In this document: positions 1 to 10,498 of the stretch, one piece after another | Layout: every line of letters starts with the position of its first letter | How positions within the stretch are numbered: the stretch's first letter is position 1 | Assembly (NCBI GenBank): GCA_014706295.1 | Contig: JACSVZ010000002.1 | Coordinates: 134,419,200 to 134,483,199 of the forward strand | Source: Lycocorax pyrrhopterus obiensis | Taxonomy: Eukaryota; Chordata; Aves; Passeriformes; Paradisaeidae | DNA: 64,000 nt | Reading direction: 5' to 3' | The notes under the pieces: generated by a model | What the model was told of the DNA's origin: nothing | The model's input: the letters and a program-made list of their open reading frames with translations, nothing else | Database searches by the model: none | Made by a program: the position numbers and the translations under genes

Positions 1-297
1 GAGTGTATTAAAGGTGAAAAATTAAAATACATCTAAAAACATTAAATTTACACATCAAGAGTCAGATTTTTTTTCACCTACATTCAGGACATAGGAATCC
101 CACTTCGAAGAATGAAGAGTCTTGGTAATGACTCAAAATTTACTGCAACATTTAAAATAATGGACAGGAGCACTCAAGTGCCTCAAACTTAGTGCTTTCC
201 TCTTTAGAACCTTGCAAGTTCCCTCTGCACTTTTAGGTTGGTGGATCCTGCTAACAATGTTATCCCTAAGACTTAAGTTTTGTGATTTAAATAGTAT

Positions 298-335
298 CTT
301 TCTGTATGCAAGAAAAATCTCTTGCATACAGAAAG
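298..335. repeat. Perfect inverted repeat, 16-bp arms, 6-bp loop
   Basis: The left arm CTTTCTGTATGCAAGA (298-313) is exactly complementary to the right arm at 320-335, separated by AAAATC. Pairing stops sharply on both sides. A match this long is very unlikely by chance in 64 kb. The arms are shorter than a microRNA precursor stem needs. Confidence 0.95.
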
Positions 336-1886
336 CCTTTAAGGGAAATTTAGATGTGAAAGAAGGCAGGATTAGTCTATAAACGGCACATCAGCCTGCA
401 GCAGAAAAAGTTCTTAGATTCAAAATTGATTAGCACCAATCTGATCATCTATGTTCTAGTGTGAAAGAAGCCATGTTGTCAAAAACAGACAAATTACCTT
501 CTAAGGTTGTCTCTTCATGCTCCCAATTTTCTCCCACAGTTCTCTAGTCTTGCCTTTATTTCATCCTGGCAAGAATGCTCAGAGTTTATCCTATCTCTAC
601 TGTAATCTCCCAAGCCTCCTTGGTACAAAAGGAGGAGAAAGAATACCAGGACCCAAATTCTCAGGCAGAACAGAATTAGAAGAAAATTCTACTAAATGGA
701 ACACGTGAATTTTGGTTGTTTCCATACATTCCTATGTCAGAAGGAATGCCTGGTACCACCATTTGCAACAAGATAACTAGAGACAACATGACAAATGGCA
801 ACAATTTACAAATAAAAATCCCCAGAAGAAGTGATGAAAAATTATAGCTACACACATATGCCATTTCCCACTAAAGAAGCAGATGTCATGCCTGCACAAA
901 GCACAATCAGGTTTGCCTTGCAACACATGCACATGTAAGAACAGAAATGTTGCAGGAATGGGGAGAACAAAATTCCAATATTTTTTCCAGAATATATGAA
1001 AATTCTTGTTTCATATACATTCTGGAATGGACAAAAGCATATGTGCTTTTGTAAAATGTTTTTTCAGCAATACAGTTGGGGAATCACTCACACAGAATTG
1101 ATGCATGTACAACAAACAAGGTTTCATCTTGCTACCGATTTTCTTTTTAAGCCAACAGGTCAGTTTGAGGAAGACAACAGACTGACAGCAAGTACATTGG
1201 TGTAAAACATGAGAATGGATTTAAGACACAACACTTGGAAACAGCTTTCCACATACCTTAACACCAAACACTCCAAAGATCAAAATGCATGTATGTGCAC
1301 ACACACACGCACCAGAGTGAGGTATGGAAGGGAGAGGAATTCTGCAGACTTCTTAGAGAGTTTTTGATCAGCCACTTTTTACTCATAGATCTTCTACACA
1401 GATTTTCCAACTGCAAAATTTTACATGGATTTTCAGCCTATTTCTCTCTCCTTTAAGAAAGGAATAGTAACACAGACCAGATGACTGACCATGTACTATC
1501 ATAGGTCTTTGAAGCACCTTTCCTAAAGACACACCTATTTCCATCATGAAACTAGCATAGTTGTCTTACTATTACCCTTTTCTTAGTGTTCTTTTTCTTT
1601 TCTTTTTTTTTTCATTTTTCCTCCTAGAAGTCAGTCAAGGAAGTATAAGAAATTTCTTACAATCAGGTAGCTCCATGTCCGAGAATACTGATTTTCTATA
1701 CGACTTCCTCTGAGTAATTACAGCATTATCTTAAAAATTTTTTTGGTTGGTTGGTTTGTTTTATACCCGAAAGCAAAACATTTATATAGGGTAACTTGAG
1801 CATCATTCCAGCTGGCCCTGTACCTGTCTTGCTTTGACCATCTGCACCATATGCTTGTTCAATATTGAGTGTAACTCACTGTTGGG

Positions 1887-1902
1887 TCTTGTCTAGACAA
1901 GA
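1887..1902. promoter_or_regulatory. 16-bp palindrome containing the Smad-binding element
   Basis: TCTTGTCTAGACAAGA reads the same on both strands and has GTCTAGAC at its centre (1891-1898), the classical palindromic binding element for Smad3/Smad4. It is in ANGPT1 intron 1. About one 16-bp palindrome is expected by chance in a window this size, so binding is only a possibility. Confidence 0.4.
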
Positions 1903-3339
1903 AAGTTGTGCGAGTTTGACTTGCATCAGTTTTAAACAGTGATAATTAAACTGGTGCAAGCCCCTGATTAGAATTCTTATCCCAGCTGAGTAGTGACTTA
2001 CACTGTCTTAGATTACCCTGCTTCCTAACTAAGGCAGTGAAAAGTGAATTTTGATCATTGTGCAGAAGTACTGAGAATGCAGTGCAAATGTGCAACAATT
2101 TATGGCATTTCTAAGTTACCCTTCCAAGTGAATATTCACCACCTGGTGTTTCATAACACTGTCTAAAATATGCACATGTGGTTGCACAAAAATAAGCTTG
2201 TGTAAAGTACAGCTTGTTTCATAAGTAAAAGGTTTTTTCTGTGAAATATGAAACTATTTCAATTTCCTTTTCCTGGTCAAACTTCAACCCCTTAACAAGA
2301 GAGGAAATTCTTATGCTACTGGGAAGACTTTTACACCAAGACTGTTTATTCAAGACACTTGAGCTGCTAGTGTTGAAGATGAGTTCACAGGACAACTAAA
2401 TCATGACACTGGTTCTAGAAGGTCCTCATTTACTAGCTCTTCCTTGCCTGCAATTGTTGCAAATACAGAGAATAAGACTGAACTAAGCTGAACTGTAAAT
2501 TGAGATGAGTACAAGTACATCTTCACCTTTCAGATTTTGCTTGCAGTAGGTCATGCAAACGACCCCAGTTTTCATAACAACAAGTTTATTCAAAATTTTT
2601 GGTAATGGTAGCTCTGAAAGACAAGGTATTCCTCACTGGTCTTCATGAGGATCCGTACAAGACTCAGTCCCTTGCATTTTAGATGGATACAGGTTGGAGC
2701 AGCAGCTGCTTGATGGATTTTAAGAACCGTGCAAGAATGTGGACTGTTCTGACTCTGAGCAGGACACAAATAACCCGTTTACCCAACATCAACCTGCAAG
2801 ATATTCTTGGCTTTATAGATGTGTATTCAGTGTATTTATCTGCTTATTTTTTATGCAGTACTTCAGTTACTTATATTAAAAGCAATCTCCTTCCAAAAGA
2901 TTTTTAATCTCACAGTTATCTGTAAATATTGGAAACATTGTTATAATACATAAACTGTTAAGATCACAAAATACCTTCCACCAGAAAGACTCCAAAAGCA
3001 ACACAAAAAAATAACATATTAAGCTTCCCAACAGCCTTGTGAAATTGAGTAGTAGTGCTACATCTGTATTAGAAAGGGGAAACTGGAATGCTTAAAGTTT
3101 ACAATTTCCTAGCAGTCACAAGCGAAGTCCATACTACAGACATGAACAGAAGTAAAGCTTAAATCCATCACACTTAACTGAGGCATTTAAATCAGGAAGT
3201 GGGCTGCTCAGGATTTTCCTGGGGTCAGTGAAGAGAAACAGGGACTTCCACAGGACAGTTCAGACAGCTGAGTCTTCCTCTGGGCTTGCTACAGTCTCAT
3301 GACACAGCGCTGAGATTCTCCTCAGCAAAGAAAACGCTA

Positions 3340-4449
3340 TCTTGGGTAACTGGTATTCTCCTGGAGAAGCTGGCAGCCAATGACTTGGACAGGTGCACTC
3401 TTTGCTGTGTTAAAAACTGCCTCTAAGACTGGGCCCAGAGTGTGAATGGTGCTACTTGAGCTGATGGCCAGTCACTGATGAGGTCCCCAAGGTTTCTGTA
3501 CTGGGGCCAGTCCTATTTAATGACTTTGTCAATGAACTGGATGAAGGGATTGAGTGCATCCTCATTAAGTTCACAGACTGCACTAAGTTGAGTGGGAGTG
3601 CTGATCTGCTGGAGGGTAGGAAGTTTCTGCAGAGGGATCTGGACAGGCTGGATCTACAGACCGAGGCTCACAGTATGAGGTTAAACAAGGCCAAGTGCTC
3701 GGTTCTGCAGTTGGGTCACAACAACCCCATGCAGTGCTACAGGCTGCTGGCAGAGTGGCTGGAAATCTGCCCAGTGGAAAAGAACCTGGGGGTACCAGTG
3801 GACAGCAGCTGAACATGAGCCAGTGTGTGCCCAGGTGGCCAAGAAGGCCAATGGCATCCTGGCCTGTATCAGCAACAGTGTGGCCAGCAGGACCAGGGCA
3901 GTGACTCTCTGTTGTGCTGGGCCCTGGTGAAGCCACACCTCGAGTGCTGTGTCCAGTTTCAGGCCCCTCAATTCAAGACGGGTAGTGAGTGGCTGGAGCA
4001 GGTCCAGAAAAGGTCAACAAAGCTGGTGAAGGGTCTAAAGTGTAAGTTGTATGAGGAGAAGCTGAAGGAGCTGGAGAAAAGCCTGGAGAAAAGGAGGATG
4101 ATGTGGGGCCTTATAATTCTCTACAACTACACAAAAGGAGGTTGTAGTGAGGTGGGGATTGGCCTCTTCTCCTGAGCAGGAAGTGACAAGAGGAAATGGC
4201 CTCAAGCTGTGCCAGGGGCAGTTCAGGTTAGAGAGCAGGGAAAAATTCCTCAGTGAATGGGCAGTTAAGCATGGGAACAGGCTGTCCAGGGAGTTAGTGG
4301 AGTCGCTGTCCATGAAGGTGTTCAAGAAAAGACTGGATGTAGCACTTCGTGCCATGATTTAATTTATGTGGTGATGTTCGGTCAAAGGTTGGACTCGATG
4401 AGCTTGGAAGTCTTTTTCAACCTTAATGATTCTGTGATTCTATAATTCT
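3340..4449 (+). mobile_element. CR1 retrotransposon, 5'-truncated, 3' end intact
   Basis: This is a non-LTR retrotransposon of the avian CR1 family in plus orientation. It begins within the reverse-transcriptase region of ORF2 (a block equivalent to ILLEKLAA followed by WVKNW) and continues through the C-terminal part, with recognisable blocks such as [34 protein letters not shown] and KLVKGL. It then crosses the 3' UTR (ending ..GGTTGGACTCGATGA.. and the TCTTTTTCAACC block) and finishes with the octamer-like tail GATTCTGTGATTCTATAATT. Several frameshifts and stops show that it is dead. About 1.1 kb of the full 4.5-kb element is present, the usual 5' truncation. Confidence 0.95.
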
Positions 4450-5291
4450 AAGTTTGGGTGGGACGATGCAGGCCTAACATTCCCAACCTCACTACTTTTC
4501 CCCCTTTGGCTGTCTTTTATTTTCCAGGGCACGCAGCACTGATTACTTCCAAACCACATAATGGAATGGGAACGACGAGTTCTCCGCACCCTCAAAATGA
4601 CATGCCATTTACTGTATATCAGTTTCATTTAGAAAAGCTCTCAGTGCTCCAAATGAGATCTCCCACTGGGCATCTTGGTTGGACAATCCTGATGACTAAT
4701 AAATGTAACATTTTATTGTTACCAGAAATTTCCTAATTACGGCTGTCATCACTGTAAATAAACACACTCAGGTCCTACTGAACATTAGGATAAAGCCTTG
4801 CCTCCAAGCATGGGAAATGTTTTTTAAGTAATTTGCTACCAAATGTGGCAACGTGTGAAACTGTCTTTCAGTCTAATTGCCTGATTCTTCTGCTTCTTAA
4901 AAAAAATTAATTGCCAAATAAATTATTCCCCAATAATGTAAAGCTTTCAGGCACTTCCACATTTGAAGTCTTGCCTCTTTCTTCTGGTTACATTAGAATA
5001 TTCCAAGGACTTGAAAAATTTGACAAATAAAGCTTTGAAATTCAGGCATATTTTTGGCCAATAGATTTTTGGGGGTATATAAGCAATTTTGGATTTACAC
5101 TCAAACATGTATTTCTTGGAGCCAGTTTATTTCCAAGAAGTTATTTTTAGTCCTTAAATTTGGCTTTTATAAATATATACTTGCTCATTGAGTAGTACAC
5201 TAAGAAATCCCACTAATTCCACCCTTTGTTTCACAACATGTTTGTGGGAACTGCGCTTCAAATATCGCTAGGATGAGGCTCTGCTTTGGAT

Positions 5292-5323
5292 ATGAGAATT
5301 CACTGAGAATTCACTGAGAATTC
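5292..5323. repeat. Short tandem repeat, 11-12-bp unit, nearly three copies
   Basis: The unit TGAGAATTCAC is repeated almost exactly three times within ANGPT1 intron 1, probably by replication slippage. Confidence 0.85.
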
Positions 5324-5826
5324 CTCTGTGTCTAGAAAATAAATACAGGTTTGACCTGGACAGCAAATAGAAAGCTAGTGCCCAGTTTTGGATGAAATTT
5401 TCTTACTGTTTCCTTTTAGCCCTGGTCTACCTTGAAAAAGGAAAGGTTTACTGGAAAGCTATTCTTTACACAGCTGTGTTAGTAATGCTCATACATGCAG
5501 AAGAGCAGATTCCAAACCCAATGACCACCTCTTGTTTGTGAGAGTTAGTAGGAGTTCATCACACATCTCCTGGTTGCACTTAACATCCAAATATCATGTG
5601 AACTTTTAAGTCACAGGTTACATTGCAAAATGCCCAATGAAACGTAATTATAAATAAAATGGAAATTTTACTATTTCTTGTGATAGTTCAACTAGGGGAA
5701 ATTGGTTTCTTAATATGACAAAATTTTCACATACATGATGACCATCTCCATCTGTATATTATTATAAATTTGCCTGATAGGACATTATTACAGCTTTTTA
5801 GATCTGTCCTATTCAGGGCAGGCTCC

Positions 5827-5871
5827 GTCACATTTTCACTCAGCTTGCTCTATCATATTTTCACTCAGCTT
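5827..5871. repeat. 25-bp tandem duplication
   Basis: Two copies of a block ending ATTTTCACTCAGCTT occur 25 bp apart (5827-5846 and 5852-5871) with two mismatches. It is a local tandem duplication. Confidence 0.8.
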
Positions 5872-7329
5872 CATAGCAAGAGTGACATGTAAGGGATTTT
5901 CCCATCTTCAGCAAACCATAAAAAATCCAAGGGAAAAATCAGCCAATCCGCACATACAAGCATATTATATTTCATTGCAGAAAACAGGAGTTAAGCCCTG
6001 GTGGCAGAAACAGCACCAAGAGACAGAATTCCAGTGGAGCCACAGCACACAGTGCCAGACACCCGTCTTTCCAAAAGCCATTTTCTTCTATATAGTGACT
6101 GGCACCCTCAAAACCTAGATCCCTTACCTGTTTAAATCCTAGGTGAGCACTTGTGTTGCTACTGATGCAAAACAAGGAAGTCAACTAAGACCACAAAAAA
6201 TGCTACAAAAAATAATTTATCAAAACCATTGTAAGAATAAACTTTAGACTATCAAATGGTTATAGATACATACCAGATAAATTGCTCATAATTTCTTTAA
6301 TGACTGAATCCAGACTACAATTTCATACTTCCTCAGCTGTAGCTGGTAAATAACAGCACAGACACTTTGAAGGGAAGGGAAGTGAGTTGAAGCTTCTTTT
6401 TTTTTTTTGTTTAAGTGTATCTACCTACTTGTAACATTTATATGTGTTAGCTTCTAAGAGTATACTATCATTAAGCAATATTTTTAAACTTTTGTGGTAT
6501 TCTGCTTAGATAATGAGCAAGAGGAAAAAAAAGAGTGGGTCATGTAAAACTCACTTATTACTGTTATAACAATTATTACTACCATTTAGACGGCAGGAAA
6601 AGTATATGGAACACTCATCTGTACAGCTATCCTGAATGTACACTGAGTCCATCGATACTGTGAGTTCAGCAAGCCAACAGCAACTTCCTAAGCAAGACAC
6701 GATGATAACATTTCATGTAACTCCTCTCTGGCAATACTTAGACACTGCAACGAAATACCAAACAGTGTCACGTGAGCCAGTCAGTTACTGCAAGAAAGAA
6801 AATGTGATGAACTGTTTGTTTTGAACTATCAGTATAAACATATTGCAGAAACGAAACCCAAGCTTAAACAATGGGGAAAGTTATCCGGTATTAAAATAAA
6901 CAGTTCTAGGAAAATCTCAAAAAATGTTTACCAAGTCATCTTCTTCCACATAGTTTCTATGCAGAGCATTTTGCCATATGCCTGGTTTGTCAACCAACCC
7001 CAGTCACACTGGTTATAGATATGCAAATTACAATGGACAAGGCTGGGCCTTAATTGCCTGTAATTGGCTCCCCAAGCAAGGGCATTTTTATCTACAATCA
7101 AGCTTGTAGATCACCAAAGACGCAATTTTGGGTTTAAGAAAATAAAAACATTTACTTTTTTACAGAAAAGTATACTTGTTTTGCTTCTAGAAATCTGATA
7201 GCTTAGATATTGAAGAATAACAATTTTAAATTAAAATACTAGATTTAAGCAAGCCGTGATTCTCACAAAATTTCATAGTAAGTATTTTTTAAATATCACA
7301 GGGGAGCACTTGTGCTGAGAAAATAATTC

Positions 7330-7352
7330 ACCTTGCCAAACATTGGCAAGGT
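7330..7352. repeat. Perfect hairpin, 10-bp arms, 3-bp loop
   Basis: ACCTTGCCAA at 7330-7339 pairs exactly with TTGGCAAGGT at 7343-7352 around ACA. TTGGC and GCCAA are half-sites of the NFI consensus, so the palindrome TTGGC-like core in inverted order could also be a binding site, but the order of the half-sites here is reversed from the classical NFI site. Confidence 0.75.
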
Positions 7353-7845
7353 AAATTTTTATTGGAAGTTATATATATTACCTGCAGTAATCAACATAGC
7401 TCCTTTATGTAAGTCAGACTATTCCTAAAATTCTTAAACATTATTTCTGATTATAAGTATTCTCTTCCAATAAAAGACCTACAACAGCAAATTATTCTTT
7501 AGTTCATTCACAGCAGGTGCATTGTAAAATGCTATTTAGTGTAGAAAGTTTAGGGGGAAAAATAAATGCAGAGTATAAAAATGAGACGTGAGATATCTAT
7601 GTAATATATTCATTACACTTGAGCATTATACACGTTTTGAAAGGAAGTGAGTTATGGCTGAGATGCTTTGTAGTGGCAACAGCAACAAAGCAAATTCGGT
7701 ATTCAGAGATGCTATAAAGGAGCTGCATCAACCTCATTTGTTCAGAGTGAGACATGGCCCTTCACACAGAGAAACTGGTCCTTTCATTCCAAGGAATACT
7801 GACACATGGGGATACATGCATAATCCCAGTTTTATGCTAACCCCT

Positions 7846-7887
7846 GGGAGCAGGGCGTTGGGGGCTGGGAGGGAAAGGAGGAGGGGG
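7846..7887 (+). other. G-quadruplex-type G-rich run
   Basis: On the plus strand runs of three or more G occur at 7846, 7853, 7860, 7867, 7871 and 7883, with loops of 1-4 nt between the first five. This satisfies the standard four-run quadruplex rule. It lies on the template strand of ANGPT1 in intron 1. Confidence 0.6.
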
Positions 7888-9373
7888 ATAGTTCTGCCCT
7901 CAGCCAGTTTTACAATCATTGCAGAAGAAAACAGCACTCAAATATAAACCCCTTTCACTGGGCTTCCTACCTGTTTAATCACTTCCCTCCAAAGTGTGAG
8001 AGGACTAACCCTCAGACATTCACACTCCAGAGACTCATATTTCATCATGTTCAGTGAAACAGTGATCTTAGTTCAGTCTCTAGTGGACAAACACAGAATA
8101 AGTTAAGTCTTCGAAGCATGATTCAGCAGGCAATTTCCTCAAGTAAAATCATATGTGTATAAAAACCGAAAACAACTTTCCTCTTTTTAGTGCTTGTCTC
8201 AGCCTGCCAAGGCACAGTAAAATAATTTCTTTTCCTCTACATAAAATATCCTCTAATTTCCAGCCCTATATTCCCCAAGGCAGAACAAGACATTAAAAAA
8301 TGAGGGAAGTAGTCTAAAAATTAAATGCTTGGTTATATTTTCTGTACAGAATCTTCTCTTTCTTGCTATAGCCAAATATGCAAGAGAACAAATAATTTAC
8401 AAAAAAATCAGGAATCCTCTCTAAAAATTCTGGTAGAGTTAGGGGGGTGGGGGTGGCTGTATGTGCTTTTTGACATGTTTCTGTCTTATATACTGCCTGG
8501 ATGAAACAAAACTTGTAAATGAGGTAGGTTAGCAGCAACTATGCTAATATGAAGTTTCAGCCCACTTACTAAGAGTCGTCATTAGAGTTTTATTGATGGT
8601 TCTTCTTAGTATGAACTTGTGTTGCAGTTAAATCATGTATCTCTCAAATGGGCACATACAGCAGTTTTCTGTACCATATTACATGACTAGTTGCATCACT
8701 CAATTGTGCAATTTTCTAAGTTTTGCCAGGTCAAAATGCCAGCATGTAAATGGGAATTTCACAAATAGCTGAACACGGACTGTTTATTTATTTTAACTGG
8801 CCAGCTACCCCAAAGCATTTCCTTCACCAAGGCATGGACAACATCCATGCAAGGTACGTAATTTTACACAAGTGGGTAATCATGCTAAGGTGAATGGGAC
8901 TGCTCATATGAGTGAAATTATTCACATATTTAAGACCTTCAGACCCAAAAGTCATAAAAATAATTACTTATATTAAGTAACTGCAATGCTTTGAAACTCA
9001 TTTTCCCCTTTCTAGGAAAGAATGCACAAATACAAACACAAATTGAAGCAAGCTGTTTCAAGACCAGTGTATTCAACATGGCTAAAAATACTTACTGTGA
9101 AGTTTTAGAAGTGTGAATGCCTATATATTTTGCTGTTTCTTTCCAGCAATCATCTGGGTAGAATAGTATTACAGGATCTGTTTGTGAAGGAGCAATGATA
9201 TTCCTAACCCAGTGCCTTTAAATGCTGATTTTTTAAAATGCTCCCTTTTGCTGTCAGAGTAGCAGGTATCCTGTATGACATCCGAGCTGAATCTGTGAAC
9301 TGTAAGTAGAGCTTATAAGAACTTAGTAAGTTCTATTAGTAGAGTCTCTGGAGGATTTTTGTGTTCTCCGACT

Positions 9374-9387
9374 CACACACACACACA
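9374..9387. repeat. (CA)7 microsatellite
   Basis: Seven uninterrupted CA units lie about 230 bp into intron 1 from the ANGPT1 donor. Confidence 0.9.
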
Positions 9388-9617
9388 TAGTTTCTTGAAA
9401 AAAAGCCTTCGGAGGTTGCATCTTTCAGTAAAGTGAAGAAAATTCCGCTCCCAAGAGCAATGTCACTAGGAAGGGTGCACTCTGGCTAAAACATTTGTCT
9501 CCTACACAGCCAAGAACTGTATCAATCCTTATTACTTATCACAGAAACTAAGGAAAACTTTGAACAGCATAAACATCCCCCAAAAAAATAATGTAGTGAG
9601 AAACAAAAAAAGGAAAC

Positions 9618-9623
9618 ACTTAC
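9618..9623 (-). promoter_or_regulatory. ANGPT1: Splice donor of ANGPT1 exon 1
   Basis: On the minus strand the last codon AAA (Lys99) is followed directly by GTAAGT, the full consensus donor. It marks the start of intron 1, which runs to the low-coordinate edge of the window. The intron phase is 0. Open reading continues past this point on the minus strand only by chance and is not part of the protein. Confidence 0.95.
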
Positions 9624-9920
9624 TTTTTGCAGCCACTGAGTGTAATTTTCCATCACATGTTCCAGATGTTGCAGTTTCTGGGAAGAGAAATCCTGTTCCA
9701 CGTGAGGAGCATCTCTCTGAAGAGCATTTGTGTTGTACTGGTCTGTCGTGCTTTCACGACAGTTCCCGTCCTGTTCTGGCAGAATGAAAGTATAGGTGCA
9801 CTGCCCGTGCTGAACCCGGTTAAATCTTCTCCCACTGGCTTCTGGACCCCGACGCTGGTTAGTACAGCCTACAAGAGCAAGAATCGCTGCCAGGAAAGCA
9901 GAGGAAAAGAAAACTGACAT
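9624..9920 (-). CDS. ANGPT1: Angiopoietin-1, coding exon 1 (N-terminal 99 residues)
   Basis: This exon encodes the N-terminus of angiopoietin-1, a secreted ligand that activates the endothelial receptor TIE2 and stabilises vessels. Residues 1 to about 19 form a hydrophobic signal peptide beginning MSVFFSSAF. Cys41 and Cys54 lie in the segment that in the known protein drives higher-order clustering, and the block from HGQC through TFILPE to NCRESTTDQYNTNALQ is near-identical to vertebrate ANGPT1. Residues about 80-99 begin the coiled coil, and Asn92 is in an NYT glycosylation sequon. The start at 9918-9920 is the only in-frame ATG after an in-frame TGA at 10038-10040, and has A at -3. The exon ends at a codon boundary (phase 0) before GTAAGT. 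The remaining coiled coil and the C-terminal fibrinogen-like domain must lie on later exons below this window. The frame is intact. ANGPT2 and ANGPT4 are much less similar in this segment, so the assignment is near certain. Confidence 0.97.
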
Positions 9921-10040
9921 GTTATTATAACTTTCCTTTCCTGCTTTAAGAAAAACTTTTTCTTCCTCTTTCTTATATTTGTTCTTAATTTCCCTTAAAG
10001 TCTGTGGAAAAAGGACTGGAGCAGCACACTTTGACAATCA
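9921..10040 (-). other. ANGPT1: Proximal 5' untranslated region of ANGPT1
   Basis: This is the transcribed leader just above the start codon, inferred from position. It has no ATG in the coding frame: the frame is open for 39 codons back to a TGA at 10038-10040, and the only initiation-like triplet there is a TTG near 10037. The segment is A/G-rich on the sense strand. The leader of ANGPT1 in other vertebrates is several hundred bases long, so the transcription start is probably above 10.1 kb, but no TATA box or initiator could be assigned. Confidence 0.6.
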
Positions 10041-10403
10041 AGCTTGGATAAACTGTTATTTTTTTTTAATTTCACTGTGAGGATAGCTTCCTTAGTTAAA
10101 ATTGGGAATATTTATTGCATAGTAGTTAAGATTTATTGTTTCCTCTCTGTTACAGTCCAGCATGTAGCCTGCTTTAGTCAGCTGCATATGCATATCCCAG
10201 TCTCTTTCCCCTACACTATCTGCTGCAGAACTGCTATTTTCTCTCAGGCTTCAGTGAGTTTTATTAAGGTTGCACTTTCAAGCCAAGCTGGAAGCAAGCA
10301 GCCTTTCACAAGATGACTTGACAGGAATGCGTGTATGAGTGCGCCCCTATGCTAAGGATGGCTGATGGCTCAGTACAGAGGGATCATCTTACAAACTGGC
10401 TGG

Positions 10404-10425
10404 ATGCATGACCTCAATCATGCAT
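10404..10425. repeat. Inverted repeat, 8-bp arms, upstream of ANGPT1
   Basis: ATGCATGA (10404-10411) and TCATGCAT (10418-10425) are inverted around CCTCAA. It lies about 490 bp above the ANGPT1 start codon, in or near the presumed promoter/leader. Confidence 0.6.
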
Positions 10426-10491
10426 GTCTGCCCAGCCCCTGCTGCACACAACTGCTGGGGGCTTTGGGCGAATTCACGTAAGTTTAATAAG

Positions 10492-10498
10492 TGAGTCA
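10492..10498. promoter_or_regulatory. AP-1-type site upstream of ANGPT1
   Basis: The sequence TGAGTCA is the consensus AP-1 (Fos/Jun) element. It lies about 570 bp above the ANGPT1 start codon, where the promoter or distal leader is expected. A 7-bp match occurs often by chance, so function is only a suggestion. Confidence 0.3.

Larger units (their letters stand above)
1..9617 (-). other. ANGPT1: Start of ANGPT1 intron 1 (non-coding)
   Basis: This stretch is downstream of exon 1 on the minus strand and is intronic. Exon 2, which encodes the next coiled-coil segment beginning LENYI in vertebrates, was not recognised here; the intron is very long in known genomes. Apart from one CR1 copy at 3.34-4.45 kb, a perfect hairpin at 298-335, a Smad-type palindrome at 1887-1902, a short hairpin at 7330-7352, a G-rich run at 7846-7887, small tandem duplications at 5.29 and 5.83 kb and a (CA)7 tract, it is unique AT-rich sequence without recognisable genes. 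Confidence 0.85.

Noticed and set aside
298..335. Hairpin as a microRNA precursor
   Set aside because: Stem of 16 bp is too short and there is no extended flanking pairing.
3588..4362. Plus-strand open frames with LINE-type peptides
   Set aside because: These are fragments of the dead CR1 ORF2, not host genes.
1..9600. ANGPT1 exon 2
   Set aside because: I looked on the minus strand for the next conserved coiled-coil segment and saw none. Intron 1 is very long in known vertebrates, so its absence is expected.
9522..10037. A 171-codon open frame spanning ANGPT1 exon 1
   Set aside because: Only 9624-9920 is coding. The upstream part begins at a TTG in the leader and the downstream part reads past the GTAAGT donor into intron 1.
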